Positions 22,667 through 33,206 of a stretch of 64,000 nt of DNA are shown one piece after another. The DNA comes from Chamaecrista fasciculata (taxonomy: Eukaryota > Streptophyta > Magnoliopsida > Fabales > Fabaceae): NCBI GenBank assembly GCA_003254925.1, contig QANZ01011436.1, positions 43,949-107,948 on the forward strand, written 5' to 3'. The notes under the pieces are model-generated. The model was not told the DNA's origin. It made no database searches and saw only the letters and a program-made list of their open reading frames with translations. A program made the position numbers and the translations under genes. Each line of letters starts with the position of its first letter. Positions within the stretch are counted from its first letter, which is position 1.

Positions 22667-25557
22667 GAGTAAACTCCCAAATTGGTCCCCGAATTATTGG
22701 GTCGCTGACAGATTGGTCCCTGATTTATGGAAATTGACAAATAGGTCCCCGAATTTTACTAACGTTAGTCAAATTGGTCCCTGAAGCCGTTAACTGCTGA
22801 CGTGGCACGTTAAGTGCCACGTCAGCAGTTGGAAAACTAAAAAAAAAAGCCAACTGTGCGTGCCACTTCAGCATTAATAATAAAAAAAATATTTCATTCA
22901 AAATTCAAATAGGTCCCTCAGTTATATTTTTATCTCATTATTCTCAATTTCCCCACTTTTTCATCATCTTCATTCATTTTAGTCCCAAATCCTCAAAACA
23001 AAATTGTTAAATGTCCCAAAACTCTTCCAAACATTCCAGTTTAGTCCCAAATCCTCAAAATAAAATTGTAAAATGTTCCAAAACTCTTCCAAACATTCCA
23101 GTTTAGTCCCAAATCCTCAAAATAAAATTGTAAAATGTCCCAAAACTCTTCCAAACATTCCAGTTTAGTCCTTAAAAGTATTAAAAACCCTAAACCCTAA
23201 ACCCCAAACCCTAAACCCTAAACCCTAAATCCTAAAATCCTAAACTCCAAACCCTAAAACCTAAACCCTAAACCCTAAAACCCTAAAATCCTAAAATTGT
23301 AAAGTGTCCCAAAATTCTTCTAAACATTTCAATTTAGTCCTTCAACTCTAAAACCTCAAACCCTAGAACCCCAAATCCCAAACCCAAAACTCTAAAACCC
23401 CAAACCCTAAACCCTAAAATCCCAAACCCCAAATCCTAAAATCCCAAACCCCAAATCCTAAAACCTTAAACCCTAAATTGTAAAACCCCAAACCCTAAAA
23501 TTCCAAACCCCAAACCCCAAAACCCCAAACCCTAAAATCCTAAACCCTAAACCCTAAAATCATAAACCCTAAAATCCTAAAATTGTAAAGTGTCCCAAAA
23601 TTCTTCCAAACATTTCAATTTAGTCCTTAAACTCTAAAACTCCAAATCTTAGAACTCCAAACCCCAAACCCTAAAACCCCAAACCCCAAACCCTAAACTC
23701 TAAAACCCCAACCCCCAAAATCCCAAACCCAAAACCCTAAAACCCAAAACCCCAAACCTAGATCCTAAAATCCCATACCCCAAACTCTAAAGCCCTAAAC
23801 CCTAAACCCCCAAACTCTAAAACCTCAAACCCCAAACACAAACCCTAAACTCTAAAACCCCAAATCATCATAATTGTGACTGTATATTAAAGTTCAACAA
23901 TTGTGACGTGCAACGGTATTATTCAAATCAGTCCCCGAATTTATCAAAATAGTTCAATATGTTAGACAAATTGGTCCTCTAATTAAATGAATAGATAATA
24001 AACCAAAGAATTTAGGGTATGGGATTTTAAGGTTTTGGGTTTTAGAGTTTGGGGTTTGGGGTTTTAGGTTTTAGGGTTTTGGGGTTCAAGGTTCAGGGTT
24101 TGGGATTTTAGGGTTTGGGGTTTAGGTTTGAGTTTGGGGTTTGGGGTTTAGGGTTTTAGAGTTTAGGGTATGGGATTTTAGGGTTTGGGGTTGTAGAGTT
24201 TAGGGTTTAAGGTTTTAGGATTTGGGGTTTGGTATTTTAGGGTTTGGGGTTTTATAATTTAGGGTTTAAGGTTTTAGGATTTGGGGTTTGGGATTTTAGG
24301 ATCTAGGTTTGGGGTTTTGGGTTTGGGATTTTGGGGGTTTGGGTTTTAGAGTATAGGATTTGGGGTTTGGAGTTCTAAGATTTGGGGTTTTAGAGTTTAA
24401 GGACTAAATTGAAATGTTTGGAAGAATTTTGGGACACTTTACAATTTTAGGATTTTAGGGTTTTAGGGTTTATGATTTTAGGGTTTAGGATTTTATGGTT
24501 TGGGATTTTGGGGTTTGGGGTTTGGGATTTTAGGGTTTAGGGTTTGGGGTTTTAGAGTTTTGGGTTTGGGATTTGGGGTTCTAGGGTTTGAGGTTTTAGA
24601 GTTGTAGGACTAAATTGAAATGTTTAGAAGAATTTTGGGACACTTTACAATTTTAGGATTTTAGGGTTTTAGGGTTTAGGGTTTAGGTTTTAGGGTTTGG
24701 AGTTTAGGATTTTAGGATTTAGGGTTTGGGGTTTAGGGTTTAAGGTTTAGGGTTTTTAATACTTTTAAGGACTAAAGTGGAATGTTTGGAAGAGTTTTGG
24801 GACATTTTACAATTTTATTTTGGNTTGAAGGACTAAATTGAAATGTTTAGAAGAATTTTGGGACACTTTACAATTTTAGGATTTTAGGGTTTTAGGGTTT
24901 GGAGTTTAGGATTTTAGAATTTAGGGTTTAGGGTTTAGGGTTTAGTGTTTTTAATACTTTTAAGGACTAAACTGGAATGTTTGAAGGAGTTTTGGGACAT
25001 TTTACAATTTTATTTTGGGGATTTGGGACTAAACTGGAATGTTTGGAAGAGTTTTGAGACATTTTACAATTTTANNNNNNNNNNNNNNNNNNNNNNNNNN
25101 NNNNNNNNNNNNNNNNNNNNNNNNNNNNNNNNNNNNNNNNNNNNNNNNNNNNNNNNNNNNNNNNNNNNNNNNNNNNNNNNNNNNNNNNNNNNNNNNNNNN
25201 NNNNNNNNNNNNNNNNNNNNNNNNNNNNNNNNNNNNNNNNNNNNNNNNNNNNNNNNNNNNNNNNNNNNNNNNNNNNNNNNNNNNNNNNNNNNNNNNNNNN
25301 NNNNNNNNNNNNNNNNNNNNNNNNNNNNNNNNNNNNNNNNNNNNNNNNNNNNNNNNNNNNNNNNNNNNNNNNNNNNNNNNNNNNNAGTTTTTCAACTGCT
25401 GACGTGGCACTTAACGTGCCACGTCAGCAGTTAACGGCTTCAGGGACCAATTTGACTAACGTTAGTAGAATTCGGGGACCTATTTGTCAATTTCCATAAA
25501 TCAGGGACCAATCTGTCAGCGATCCAATAATTCGGGGACCAGTTTGAGAGTTTACTC
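22667..25557. mobile_element. Telomere-like foldback element, copy 1 (Mutator-like, non-autonomous)
   Basis: The termini are GAGTAAACTC and its complement GAGTTTACTC. The 10-bp sequence ATTTTATATT flanks both sides exactly (22657-22666 and 25558-25567). Terminal arms of about 165 bp repeat TTGGTCCC-GAAT units roughly 30 bp apart. They end in a perfect 17-bp-arm hairpin (22792-22830 on the left, 25394-25432 on the right) with core GACGTGGCAC. Inside, the left arm is packed with degenerate CCCTAAA/CCCCAAA repeats (about 23180-23870). The right arm holds the complementary TTTAGGG/TTTGGGG repeats (about 24010-24960). These are interrupted by a recurring unit containing CAAAACTCTTCCAAACATTC. The right arm is broken by an assembly gap. 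No transposase is seen. Confidence 0.85.
25075..25385. other. Assembly gap (run of N) in the right arm of foldback copy 1
   Basis: 311 unresolved bases between the telomere-like repeats and the right subterminal hairpin. A lone N at 24824 nearby also interrupts repeat units. The surrounding inverted, repetitive arms are difficult to assemble, so the element length given here is provisional. Confidence 0.95.
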
Positions 25558-25567
25558 ATTTTATATT

Positions 25568-28500
25568 TGACTGAAAAATATTAGATCAAGAGTGAGTTTT
25601 AACATAGAGGAAATAATAGAATAGTGAGGGAGATGAGAATGAGGAGATATTTGATACAAGTAAGGGATGTAGGTAATGAAGCATTGCTTTCCATGTTGTT
25701 GGGGGTGAGTGACTTTTGTGAATGATTTGGGAGATGCAATATTATAACGTGACGGTGTCAGCATAAAGAACGGAGTGGAGGCAAATTATGGAGTTGTCTG
25801 TCCCCAAACACAACACGTTCTCACTCACTCTCTTCTTACCCCACCATTTACCAAACCAATCCCATCCTTCCAACGTAATTTCATGCTTTCCTTTTCCTTT
25901 CCTTTCAGGTTATACCATTTAACCTACACCTTAGTACTTGTTTCTTCTTCACTTCACTTAGCATTCAAGACTTCTCGCTTCTAAATACAAGTCACAAGTT
26001 TCAAACTTGTTAAACAATCATTGATCATATGGTCTTGATATTACACTGGCTCACTACCCTCATATCTAGGGCGAGTGAGCTTTCTACAAGTGTGAACTCC
26101 ATTCCACACTAACCTCAAATAACTCACTTCTCACATATTTCATCGTTGACTTTACTATTGGAGATACTTCATTAAACGAGAAGAAGTTTTCCTTGTAAAC
26201 TATTTTGAATTTTAAGTACTCCATCTCAATTCACTCTAACTATTGAACCAAGTTATTGGCCATCAAGTCTAAATACTAGTGATACAAATAAAATAAAAAA
26301 AAGTTTACTATTTGGTCCTTATATTTATGTTTTCTAATATATTTTAATTCCTTTCTCATGGCATTCAATTACATTTTACAAACCTTCTTGATTTCCACAC
26401 ACACACACACATACTCTGTTTTAACCACTAATGTGTCCTCCTTCTATGTCCCCAACACACCCTGCTGCTCCTCCATGCTTTCCACATTCCTAAATGGTCC
26501 CCTATTCATTCCCCCATGTTTCACTCCTAGGACCACTTTTTACACTTCGCATTTACTTTATTTATCTCTGCTCTCTAATCAATTCTTAAAAACCCAATCA
26601 GGCAATGCATCAAATAAACCTCTCTCTCTTCCATCCCCAGCACCCCAATTCTTTATAATCCTCATTTTGGGCGTTTTGGGGTCGGATATGGTCCCTATAA
26701 TATATAACTTGTTTATTTACTTGTTTTTTATTTTATTTTTCATCTCTGGACCACGTCAATCGTCTATGCCAGAAATGGCCTTTCACCTATTTGGATTGGC
26801 ATAACTAGTTTAATGGTTTTTTTATGAATATCTTACAGAATCATGTGTTTCTCTCTCATCCTATATTATACATTTATACCCTATGACCTCTTACCATCAA
26901 AACTAAACTCTATTGATCTTTGTCTCTCTCTCTCCTCTCAATAATTGCCTAATATTTTAAGCTTAAACTTTTATGGCCTCTTCCCAGTTCATAGGATGAT
27001 AGAGAATATGAACACTTGAATTTGTGCTTGGGCCATTGTGAATAACACCAAAAGTCCTACATACTAAACTCCTAAGGACATCAGAATTTGACCATAACAA
27101 TAACAAACCCTGTTTCCAAATTGACTCATCAGTACTGGGTTAGTAAACATATTGATGATTGATCCCCCTCTAATCCAATTCTTAATTTCATATTATTATA
27201 TGAATATGATGCCTGAATCTCTACGTCTTCGTGAGAGAGATAGATTGGGGGTTCATGGTTTAGGGTACACAGATAGTCCTTCTCTCTCTCTGTCTCTCTC
27301 TCTCTCTCTCAATCCCACAATACAAGTGTTTTTTAATATAATGCCATGGCAGGCTGGGGTGCCCCACATTTTTCAAGTTGCAAAGTTGTGAATATCGTAG
27401 ATGAAATTAATTAATGAGTAATGACTAGTTTAATCTATCCTGGGCTTGATTGTGATATGAAATCACATACTTTAATCTCTTGTTAACTTCAAATGATGTT
27501 GGGTGCAGATATTTATTATTGATTTAGCAGCAATTATACCTGTAGATGCCTCAGTATGACACATGGCTCTGAGAGGAATATTCTAAATCACAATGACATC
27601 ATGCCCAATAAAAGAAATACAGTACTTTTGCGGTACCTAACAATGAGCCACACATTACTAAACTATTTTTTTCTTCAATAATAAGTGTAATTACAGAGGT
27701 ACTTGCAAAATGGAACCCCTAAATTGGAAAAATCCATTGACCTGTGAAACTGGAGAAGGAGTTTGAAGGGAAGCTAAAGTGTTCACTATGTGAATAAGGG
27801 CATTGCAGAAAGCATGTTAATTTATTAACTGAAGGAAAAGACAAGAGCATGAAATGAGTGCAATGTTCAAGACTTTCCATTTCCATGAGGAGGCATACAC
27901 AGGGACTAGATGGAGCTGCAAAGTCTTTAAAAGGCTTTTGGATGAATATTATTGGGAGAGAGGAATAAATAGGGAGGACAATGACAATTTTTTTTTTTCT
28001 TTTGGGCTGACAATGACAATTTAACCTCAGCTTATAATTAGGCTCAAAAAAAGGGGATTTTGGGGATATATACGACTCTTAACATAGACTGCAAAATGAT
28101 TAAGAGGAGGTGGGTGAGAGTGACAATGTTTGGATTTGGTGCACCAAAAGGGATCATGATTCTGCAATTAGTGTGTCACAGAGAATGAGCTTAGTGATTA
28201 GATAATGTGGGAACTGGGAAACTCTTAAAATGACCCTTCAACCTCTGGATACAAAAATAATGTGATTTTGTCTTCCCATATTTAAAAGGTTGTTGCCTTA
28301 TTTGATGGCTGGGGTTCCAAATTTAGGGTTGCATGATGTACACACACAGAGTACTAAAAATGAAATGGTGAAGGTGGTGGTGGGTGGTGGTGCATGTGAT
28401 GTGAATGAGATTTACTTTTAGTTATTAGTGGTTAGAAAGTTATTAATGAATAATGAAGATGGATGATGGATGGATATTCTGTTGATTGAGTCAGTCAGGT

Positions 28501-29118
28501 GAACTCGAGTAATTCACTGTTTTTACAGAGTTTTTGGTACTCCTATGGCCCCTGCTGGCCACAGAAATGCAGAAATACTCCTTCTCTCTCTCTCTCTCTC
28601 TCTAGAGCCAAGTTTAAGGGCCATAGCCATACCACTTGTTTAGGTCAGTCCCAAATCCCAAGAGGGGGATTGTGCAGCAGCATGTAGGGTAGGGGTCCTT
28701 GTTTAGGTTATTAGGTTACTTTGTAGGCAGCATGGTCATTTCATTCGGGCACATTACCTCTCAGATTAGGGTAGCTATGAGTTTGTAATACTTATAGTAT
28801 GAATGAGTGAGTATCCATCTATCTATCTATCAATTTGATGGATGGATGGATAGCAACACCTCATTGTCATACATATATATCATACTTGCATTGTCACCCC
28901 TTCACCTTTTCACCCTCCTCCTCTCTCTCTCTCTCTCTCTCTCATTCACTCACAATCAGAAATCAGAATCTCCCTCTCTCTCCTCTTTTTCATCACTCAC
29001 TTTTCACTCTCAAATCAAATCTCAAGACCTACTCACTCATACTCACTTACTCTGTCTTGCAAACATAAAACCCATCTATCTCCTTCTCTTTCTTCCTCTC
29101 TCTATCATTTCTCCCACT
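25568..29118. other. Long intergenic region upstream of the DELLA gene
   Basis: Moderately AT-rich DNA with CT-rich microsatellites at 27281-27310, 28582-28603 and 28920-28943, an AC tract at 26398-26412, and a short TATC/GATG hairpin at 28812-28852. The last 300 bases are pyrimidine-rich, as in a long plant 5' leader. Open frames here (for example 26358-26804) are low-complexity, match no family I know, and are not called. Confidence 0.45.
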
Positions 29119-29178
29119 ATGATCGACGAACCCCACCACCCCACATACCCCACTCCAATTCAACTTTCAGACTCGTGA
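29119..29178 (+). CDS. Upstream open reading frame in the DELLA leader
   Basis: A 19-codon frame (MIDEPHHPTYPTPIQLSDS) starts at an ATG at 29119 and stops at 29176-29178, 41 bases before the DELLA ATG and in a different frame. If the transcript starts upstream of 29119, ribosomes would meet it first and it could lower DELLA translation. Its coding status is inferred from position only; I know no conserved peptide like it. Confidence 0.35.
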   Translation: MIDEPHHPTYPTPIQLSDS

Positions 29179-29219
29179 ATTTATATTATCAACCCAACCC
29201 CTGTTTTCCTCTCTCCTTC

Positions 29220-30809
29220 ATGGGTACCTTCGATCCCTCTCCCGTCGCTTCCTCCTCCACTTCCTCCGGTTCTAAAACCCCCGAGATGGACGGCCTCCTC
29301 GCCGGCGCCGGCTACAAGGTCCGCTCCTCCGAGCTCCACCAAGTCGCCCGCCGTCTCGAGCGTCTCGAAAACGTCATCGTTAACTCCGCCGCCGACATTT
29401 CTCAACTCGCCTCCGATACTGTTCACTACGACCCCTCCGATATCGGCTCTTGGGTCGACACTCTCCTCACCGAATTGAACCAGACCGTTTCCCTACCGTC
29501 TGATCTATCGGACCTTCCAGATCTTCCCACCGGTCCTCCTCTCGATCAAACCGCCGCCGTTGATAATAATCAATGGTTGGTCGATTACAAAATTCCCCCA
29601 AATCAGAACAACCAGCAGCTTCAGCAATTAACGGTTGTAGCGTCCATGGAGGAAGATTCAGGGATTAGATTAGTCCATATGCTCATGACCTGCGCCGATT
29701 CCCTCCAACGCGGCGAGCTCGCTCTCGCCGGCTCGCTAATCGATGACATGCAAGCCTTGCTGGTCCACGTCAACACCGGATGCGGCATCGGAAAAGTCGC
29801 CGGATACTTCATCGACGCCCTCAGCCGCCGGATCTTCTCGCCGCCGGGAATTACCTCCGCCGTCGTCTCCTCCTGTACTGGTTCTCCTTACGAAGACGAG
29901 GTTCTGTATCATCACTACTACGAGGCCTGTCCCTACCTCAAGTTCGCTCACTTCACGGCGAATCAAGCCATCCTCGAGGCCTTCAACGGCCACGATTGCG
30001 TCCACGTCATCGACTTCAACCTAATGCACGGCCTTCAATGGCCGGCTCTCATCCAAGCCCTCGCCCTCCGTCCCGGTGGTCCTCCGTTGCTCCGCCTCAC
30101 CGGCATTGGCCCTCCGTCGCCGGACGGCCGCGACACCCTCCGCGAAATCGGGCTGCGGCTCGCGGAGTTGGCTCGCTCGGTCAACGTCCGATTCGCCTTC
30201 CGCGGCGTCGCCGCGTCGCGGCTGGAAGATGTGAAGCCGTGGATGCTCCAGGTTAGCCCGAAAGAAGCCGTGGCTGTGAACTCCATCATGCAGCTCCACC
30301 GCCTCCTCGGATCCGACCCGAGCCGAGAACCCGCCATCGACGTAGTCTTAACTTGGATCCGAAACCTGAACCCGAAAATCATGACGGTGGTGGAACAAGA
30401 AGCAGACCACAATCAAACCGGATTCTTAGACCGGTTCACGGAAGCCCTGTATTATTACTCCACCATGTTCGACTCGTTGGAGGCTTGCTCGCTCCAGCCG
30501 GATAAAGCCTTAGCCGAGATATACATACAGAAAGAGATATGCAACGTGGTGTGCTGTGAGGGACCGGCTCGGCTCGAGAGACACGAGCCGCTGGCTAAGT
30601 GGAGAGATCGGCTCGGAAAAGCCGGGTTCAGGGCTTTGCATTTGGGTTCAAATGCTTTCAAACAAGCAAGTATGTTGTTGACTCTGTTTTCGGCTGAGGG
30701 ATATTGCGTGGAAGAGAACGAAGGATGCTTGACTTTAGGATGGCATAGCCGACCTCTCATTGCGGCTTCGGCTTGGCAAGCCGTTCCTCACTTTGGAGCC
30801 ACGGCTTGA
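29220..30809 (+). CDS. DELLA-class GRAS repressor of gibberellin signalling with a DGLLA core
   Basis: Nuclear growth repressor degraded when gibberellin-bound GID1 binds its N-terminus. Single exon, 529 residues, start ATG at 29220 (MGTFDPSPVASSST). The N-terminal regulatory region has DGLLAGAGYKVRSS at residues 24-37 where most DELLAs have DELLAVLGYKVRSS. LERLE (46-50) and TVHYDP (67-72) are conserved. The GRAS domain begins near SGIRLVHMLMTCADSL: LHRI, the VHIID-type block VHVIDFNLMHGLQWPALIQA, an LHRLL motif, the PFYRE-equivalent RFTEALYYYSTMFDSLE, RVER-like ARLERHEPLAKWR, and a SAW motif ending RPLIAASAW. The poly-S/T/V linker is short. The coding region is much richer in G+C than its surroundings, common for intronless plant genes. 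The E-to-G change may weaken GID1 contact, so this may be the DGLLA subgroup known from other eudicots rather than an RGA/GAI ortholog. Confidence 0.94.
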   Translation: MGTFDPSPVASSSTSSGSKTPEMDGLLAGAGYKVRSSELHQVARRLERLENVIVNSAADISQLASDTVHYDPSDIGSWVDTLLTELNQTVSLPSDLSDLPDLPTGPPLDQTAAVDNNQWLVDYKIPPNQNNQQLQQLTVVASMEEDSGIRLVHMLMTCADSLQRGELALAGSLIDDMQALLVHVNTGCGIGKVAGYFIDALSRRIFSPPGITSAVVSSCTGSPYEDEVLYHHYYEACPYLKFAHFTANQAILEAFNGHDCVHVIDFNLMHGLQWPALIQALALRPGGPPLLRLTGIGPPSPDGRDTLREIGLRLAELARSVNVRFAFRGVAASRLEDVKPWMLQVSPKEAVAVNSIMQLHRLLGSDPSREPAIDVVLTWIRNLNPKIMTVVEQEADHNQTGFLDRFTEALYYYSTMFDSLEACSLQPDKALAEIYIQKEICNVVCCEGPARLERHEPLAKWRDRLGKAGFRALHLGSNAFKQASMLLTLFSAEGYCVEENEGCLTLGWHSRPLIAASAWQAVPHFGATA

Positions 30810-31567
30810 TGATATCGATCTTCTACTTTAATTAACTCGTTTGTAAATTTTCTATTTCTGCTTAATGCTTAATTATGGCCTTAATTATGGGGTGTTAATT
30901 TCTTCTTCCTAATCGTCCTACTCCTACTACCTCGATCGCTTTCACATTATTTTGCAACTTTTTCTACTTTTAAGTATGATTATTATTAGGCATCAATTCA
31001 AAGAATTGAATATGCCTTTTGATGAACAGGGTTTATATTAATCTATCATATCAATGGACCGAACTCACCTGAATAATTAATTGTTGACAAAGAGATGTTG
31101 CTCTTACGAGGTGGTTGGGGTAGATTGTCAAGCAATAATTTAGGTAATCCATTCCTAAAGGTTTAGTATTTAATTAACTTTTAATTAACAAAAGATTGAA
31201 AAATTTAAGCCACTAGATTTATAAATAATTGAGTTCTGATCGAAATCTGAATCAATCAAGGATTGATTTGGTGGAACGAAGGGGATGATGGGTATGTACG
31301 TTGCCATGACAACATTGCAAATATTGACCCATCCGAGGTTTCAATTCAGTCAATCACTTTTATTATTTTGGGTAATTATTAAAATCAGTGAACTACATAT
31401 TTTGCTGTGCTTTTAATCTTTTATGTATTCATACTTGCTTTTCTTGGGCATCGTCTGTGCTTTGTAAATGGATTAAAGAAAAAGGAGAGTAGAAAGGACC
31501 AAAGTGTTGTGTGAAAAAATATAGAATGCAAATTTGTAAGGACAAAGACTTCATTTTAGGTCTAGCT

Positions 31568-31600
<33 letters not shown>
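30810..31600. other. DELLA 3' flank and AT-rich spacer
   Basis: 3' untranslated sequence, then AT-rich DNA ending in a CA/TA microsatellite (31569-31600) that abuts the Helitron-like element. No gene is seen. Confidence 0.45.
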
Positions 31601-31757
31601 CTAGGAGCTTTGCGTGCCCGTTAATAAATAAGGGACTAAATTGTTAACTTAGTAAAGAAAGAGAGACTAAATAGTAAATTTTCTCTTATTTTTAATTTCA
31701 TAGACTATAGTTTTAAACATGGACGACCAAAAAGGGGTGGAGCCATATAATATAAGA
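31601..31757 (-). mobile_element. Short Helitron-like element, copy 1
   Basis: Read on the minus strand it begins TCTTATATTATATGGCTCCA and ends ACGGGCACGCAAAGCTCCTAG. It lies between A and T (A at 31600, T at 31758 on the plus strand), so it has the Helitron hallmarks: 5'-TC, 3'-CTAG and AT insertion without target duplication. The 157-bp body shares GGACGACCA and GGGGTGGAGCCATATAATAT with the copy at 42170. It cannot encode RepHel, so it would be a non-autonomous tail or mini-element. Confidence 0.6.
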
Positions 31758-31869
31758 TATAATCATTTTGAAGTATGCATTTATCTATAATGCCTTTATA
31801 ATTTATTAAAGATAGTAATTTATTTTCTTAATTATTTTTTTGTACAATAAAAATTTAGGTGAATTGAGC

Positions 31870-32040
31870 CCAGAGGCTCACGAAAGACAAAGCAGACCTC
31901 CTGATTTTATGAATACTTATAGAGTTACTTACATATCGTTTACCAACAAGGTCCTCACATCGATAGTATGAATCGAACTCACGACCTTGTAAGTTATGAG
32001 TCAACTTCTTACTAACTAGGTCAATCTTTATTGGCTTATT
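31870..32040 (-). mobile_element. tRNA-derived SINE-like fragment
   Basis: On the minus strand TTGACCTAGTTAGTAAG resembles an RNA polymerase III A box and GAGTTCGATTC a B box, about 40 bp apart, with no tRNA cloverleaf. Termini are not clear. Confidence 0.4.
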
Positions 32041-32596
32041 TTCTTAATTGATAGTAATTTCATAAGAGTATAATGATCTTTCACCACTAATAAAAATTCA
32101 ACTTTTGAATATAAAGTTGTTAAAATGGATCAGTTTGCCTCGATCATAGCTTAATTATATTTAGCCCTAATTTAATTAGAGTCTAACTAAAAATAATAAT
32201 TCAGTTTTGAAAATGAGATAACAAATTTTAACTTATCCTGACCTTATTAGGATCTAGTACTTATTTTTGGCCTTAATTGAAAAAAAAATTATGTAAGTAA
32301 TATTAAAGTTAAATTATATTTGTGAACCAAAATTATTAAAAAAAATTATAAGGCAATATCACAAGTTATAATATAAATAAAAATTTAATATTCTTGCTAA
32401 CCAAAAAAAAAGTTAATATTCTTAAAATTACATAACAAAATGTAAAACAAAAACCATAAAAAATATATATATTTCACAATATAATTTATCATTCGACCAT
32501 CTATTATTATATAATTTTGGTTATTTTTAACTTAATATTTATTTCTATCCACATTTAAAAAGTATATAAAATAATTTAAAATTATTTGAACCTTAA

Positions 32597-33201
32597 TGAT
32601 AAACTGGAAAATGGCTAGCACTTACCTAGTTCAACGGAAGGGGCTGCAAGAGCCAAGAGTTGAGCAAAAACCTGCAAGAGCTTCACAGGGGGGCCCTGCG
32701 AAGTGTACTCCGACGCTCAAGTTAGTAAGAGAGTGGTAAGAGAGTAAGAGAATTTCAGAGTGTAAGAATTAACTAACCTTGAACTAGTGAGATGGGCTCT
32801 ATTTATAGAGCAGGGAGGAGAGAGGTGGTCAGCGCGCGGGGCGGACCACGTAACCGGACACGATCTCCACCAGCGAGGATGGTGGAGACCGAGATTTGCG
32901 GAGCAAGGCAATCGTGGATGATTGCGTGTCGCGTCGCTAGGCGGGCGCCAAGGACCTGGAGATCGTGGGTGTGAGCAAGTCAGTAGCCCACGATCTCCCG
33001 TAGCGTGGATTGCGGAGCGAGGTAGTCGTGGATGACCACGTGTCATTTGGGGGACGCGCGCCAAGACCCAGGATGGATCACGGCCGCCCCTAATTGTGCT
33101 TAGGGCGCCCGATTGGCTCGAGGGCGCCTCGCAAGGTGCGGAGGGGAGAAGAGGCCCGGTGCGAGGGCCGTTTAGGCGTACGCCCAAATAGTGATGTATC
33201 A
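32597..33201 (-). mobile_element. Solo LTR of a retrotransposon
   Basis: 605 bp with inverted ends TGATA...TATCA (TG...CA) and a near-perfect 5-bp duplication (CTTAA at 32592-32596, TTTAA at 33202-33206). It is strikingly GC-rich relative to its neighbours. Read on the minus strand it has a TATA box (CTATAAATAGAG) followed by TTGAGCGTCGGAGT, a motif I know from the R/U5 part of many plant Ty3/Gypsy LTRs. Two diverged repeats with TGCGGAGC and CGTGGATGA lie in U3. No internal region or second LTR is seen, so recombination between LTRs probably left it. Superfamily assignment is tentative. Confidence 0.7.
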
Positions 33202-33206
33202 TTTAA

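Noticed and set aside
23180-23870. CCCTAAA arrays as a true internal telomere or chromosome-fusion scar
   Set aside because: They lie inside elements with defined ends and 10-bp target duplications, in opposite orientations on the two arms, so transposition explains them better.
26358-26804. 148-codon open frame upstream of the DELLA gene
   Set aside because: Low-complexity Ser/Phe/Leu composition, no family resemblance, and no intron or partner exon; probably chance.
28145-28175. Resemblance to a conserved plant microRNA (AAAGGGATCATG)
   Set aside because: Too many mismatches to the miR393 sequence I remember, and no paired arm nearby.
29736-30412. Long open frames overlapping the DELLA gene in other frames and on the opposite strand
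   Set aside because: These are shadows of a GC-rich coding sequence; only the GRAS frame has domain content.
32717-33202. 161-codon minus-strand open frame in the GC-rich island
   Set aside because: It lies wholly inside the solo LTR, and GC-rich LTR sequence commonly has chance open frames.
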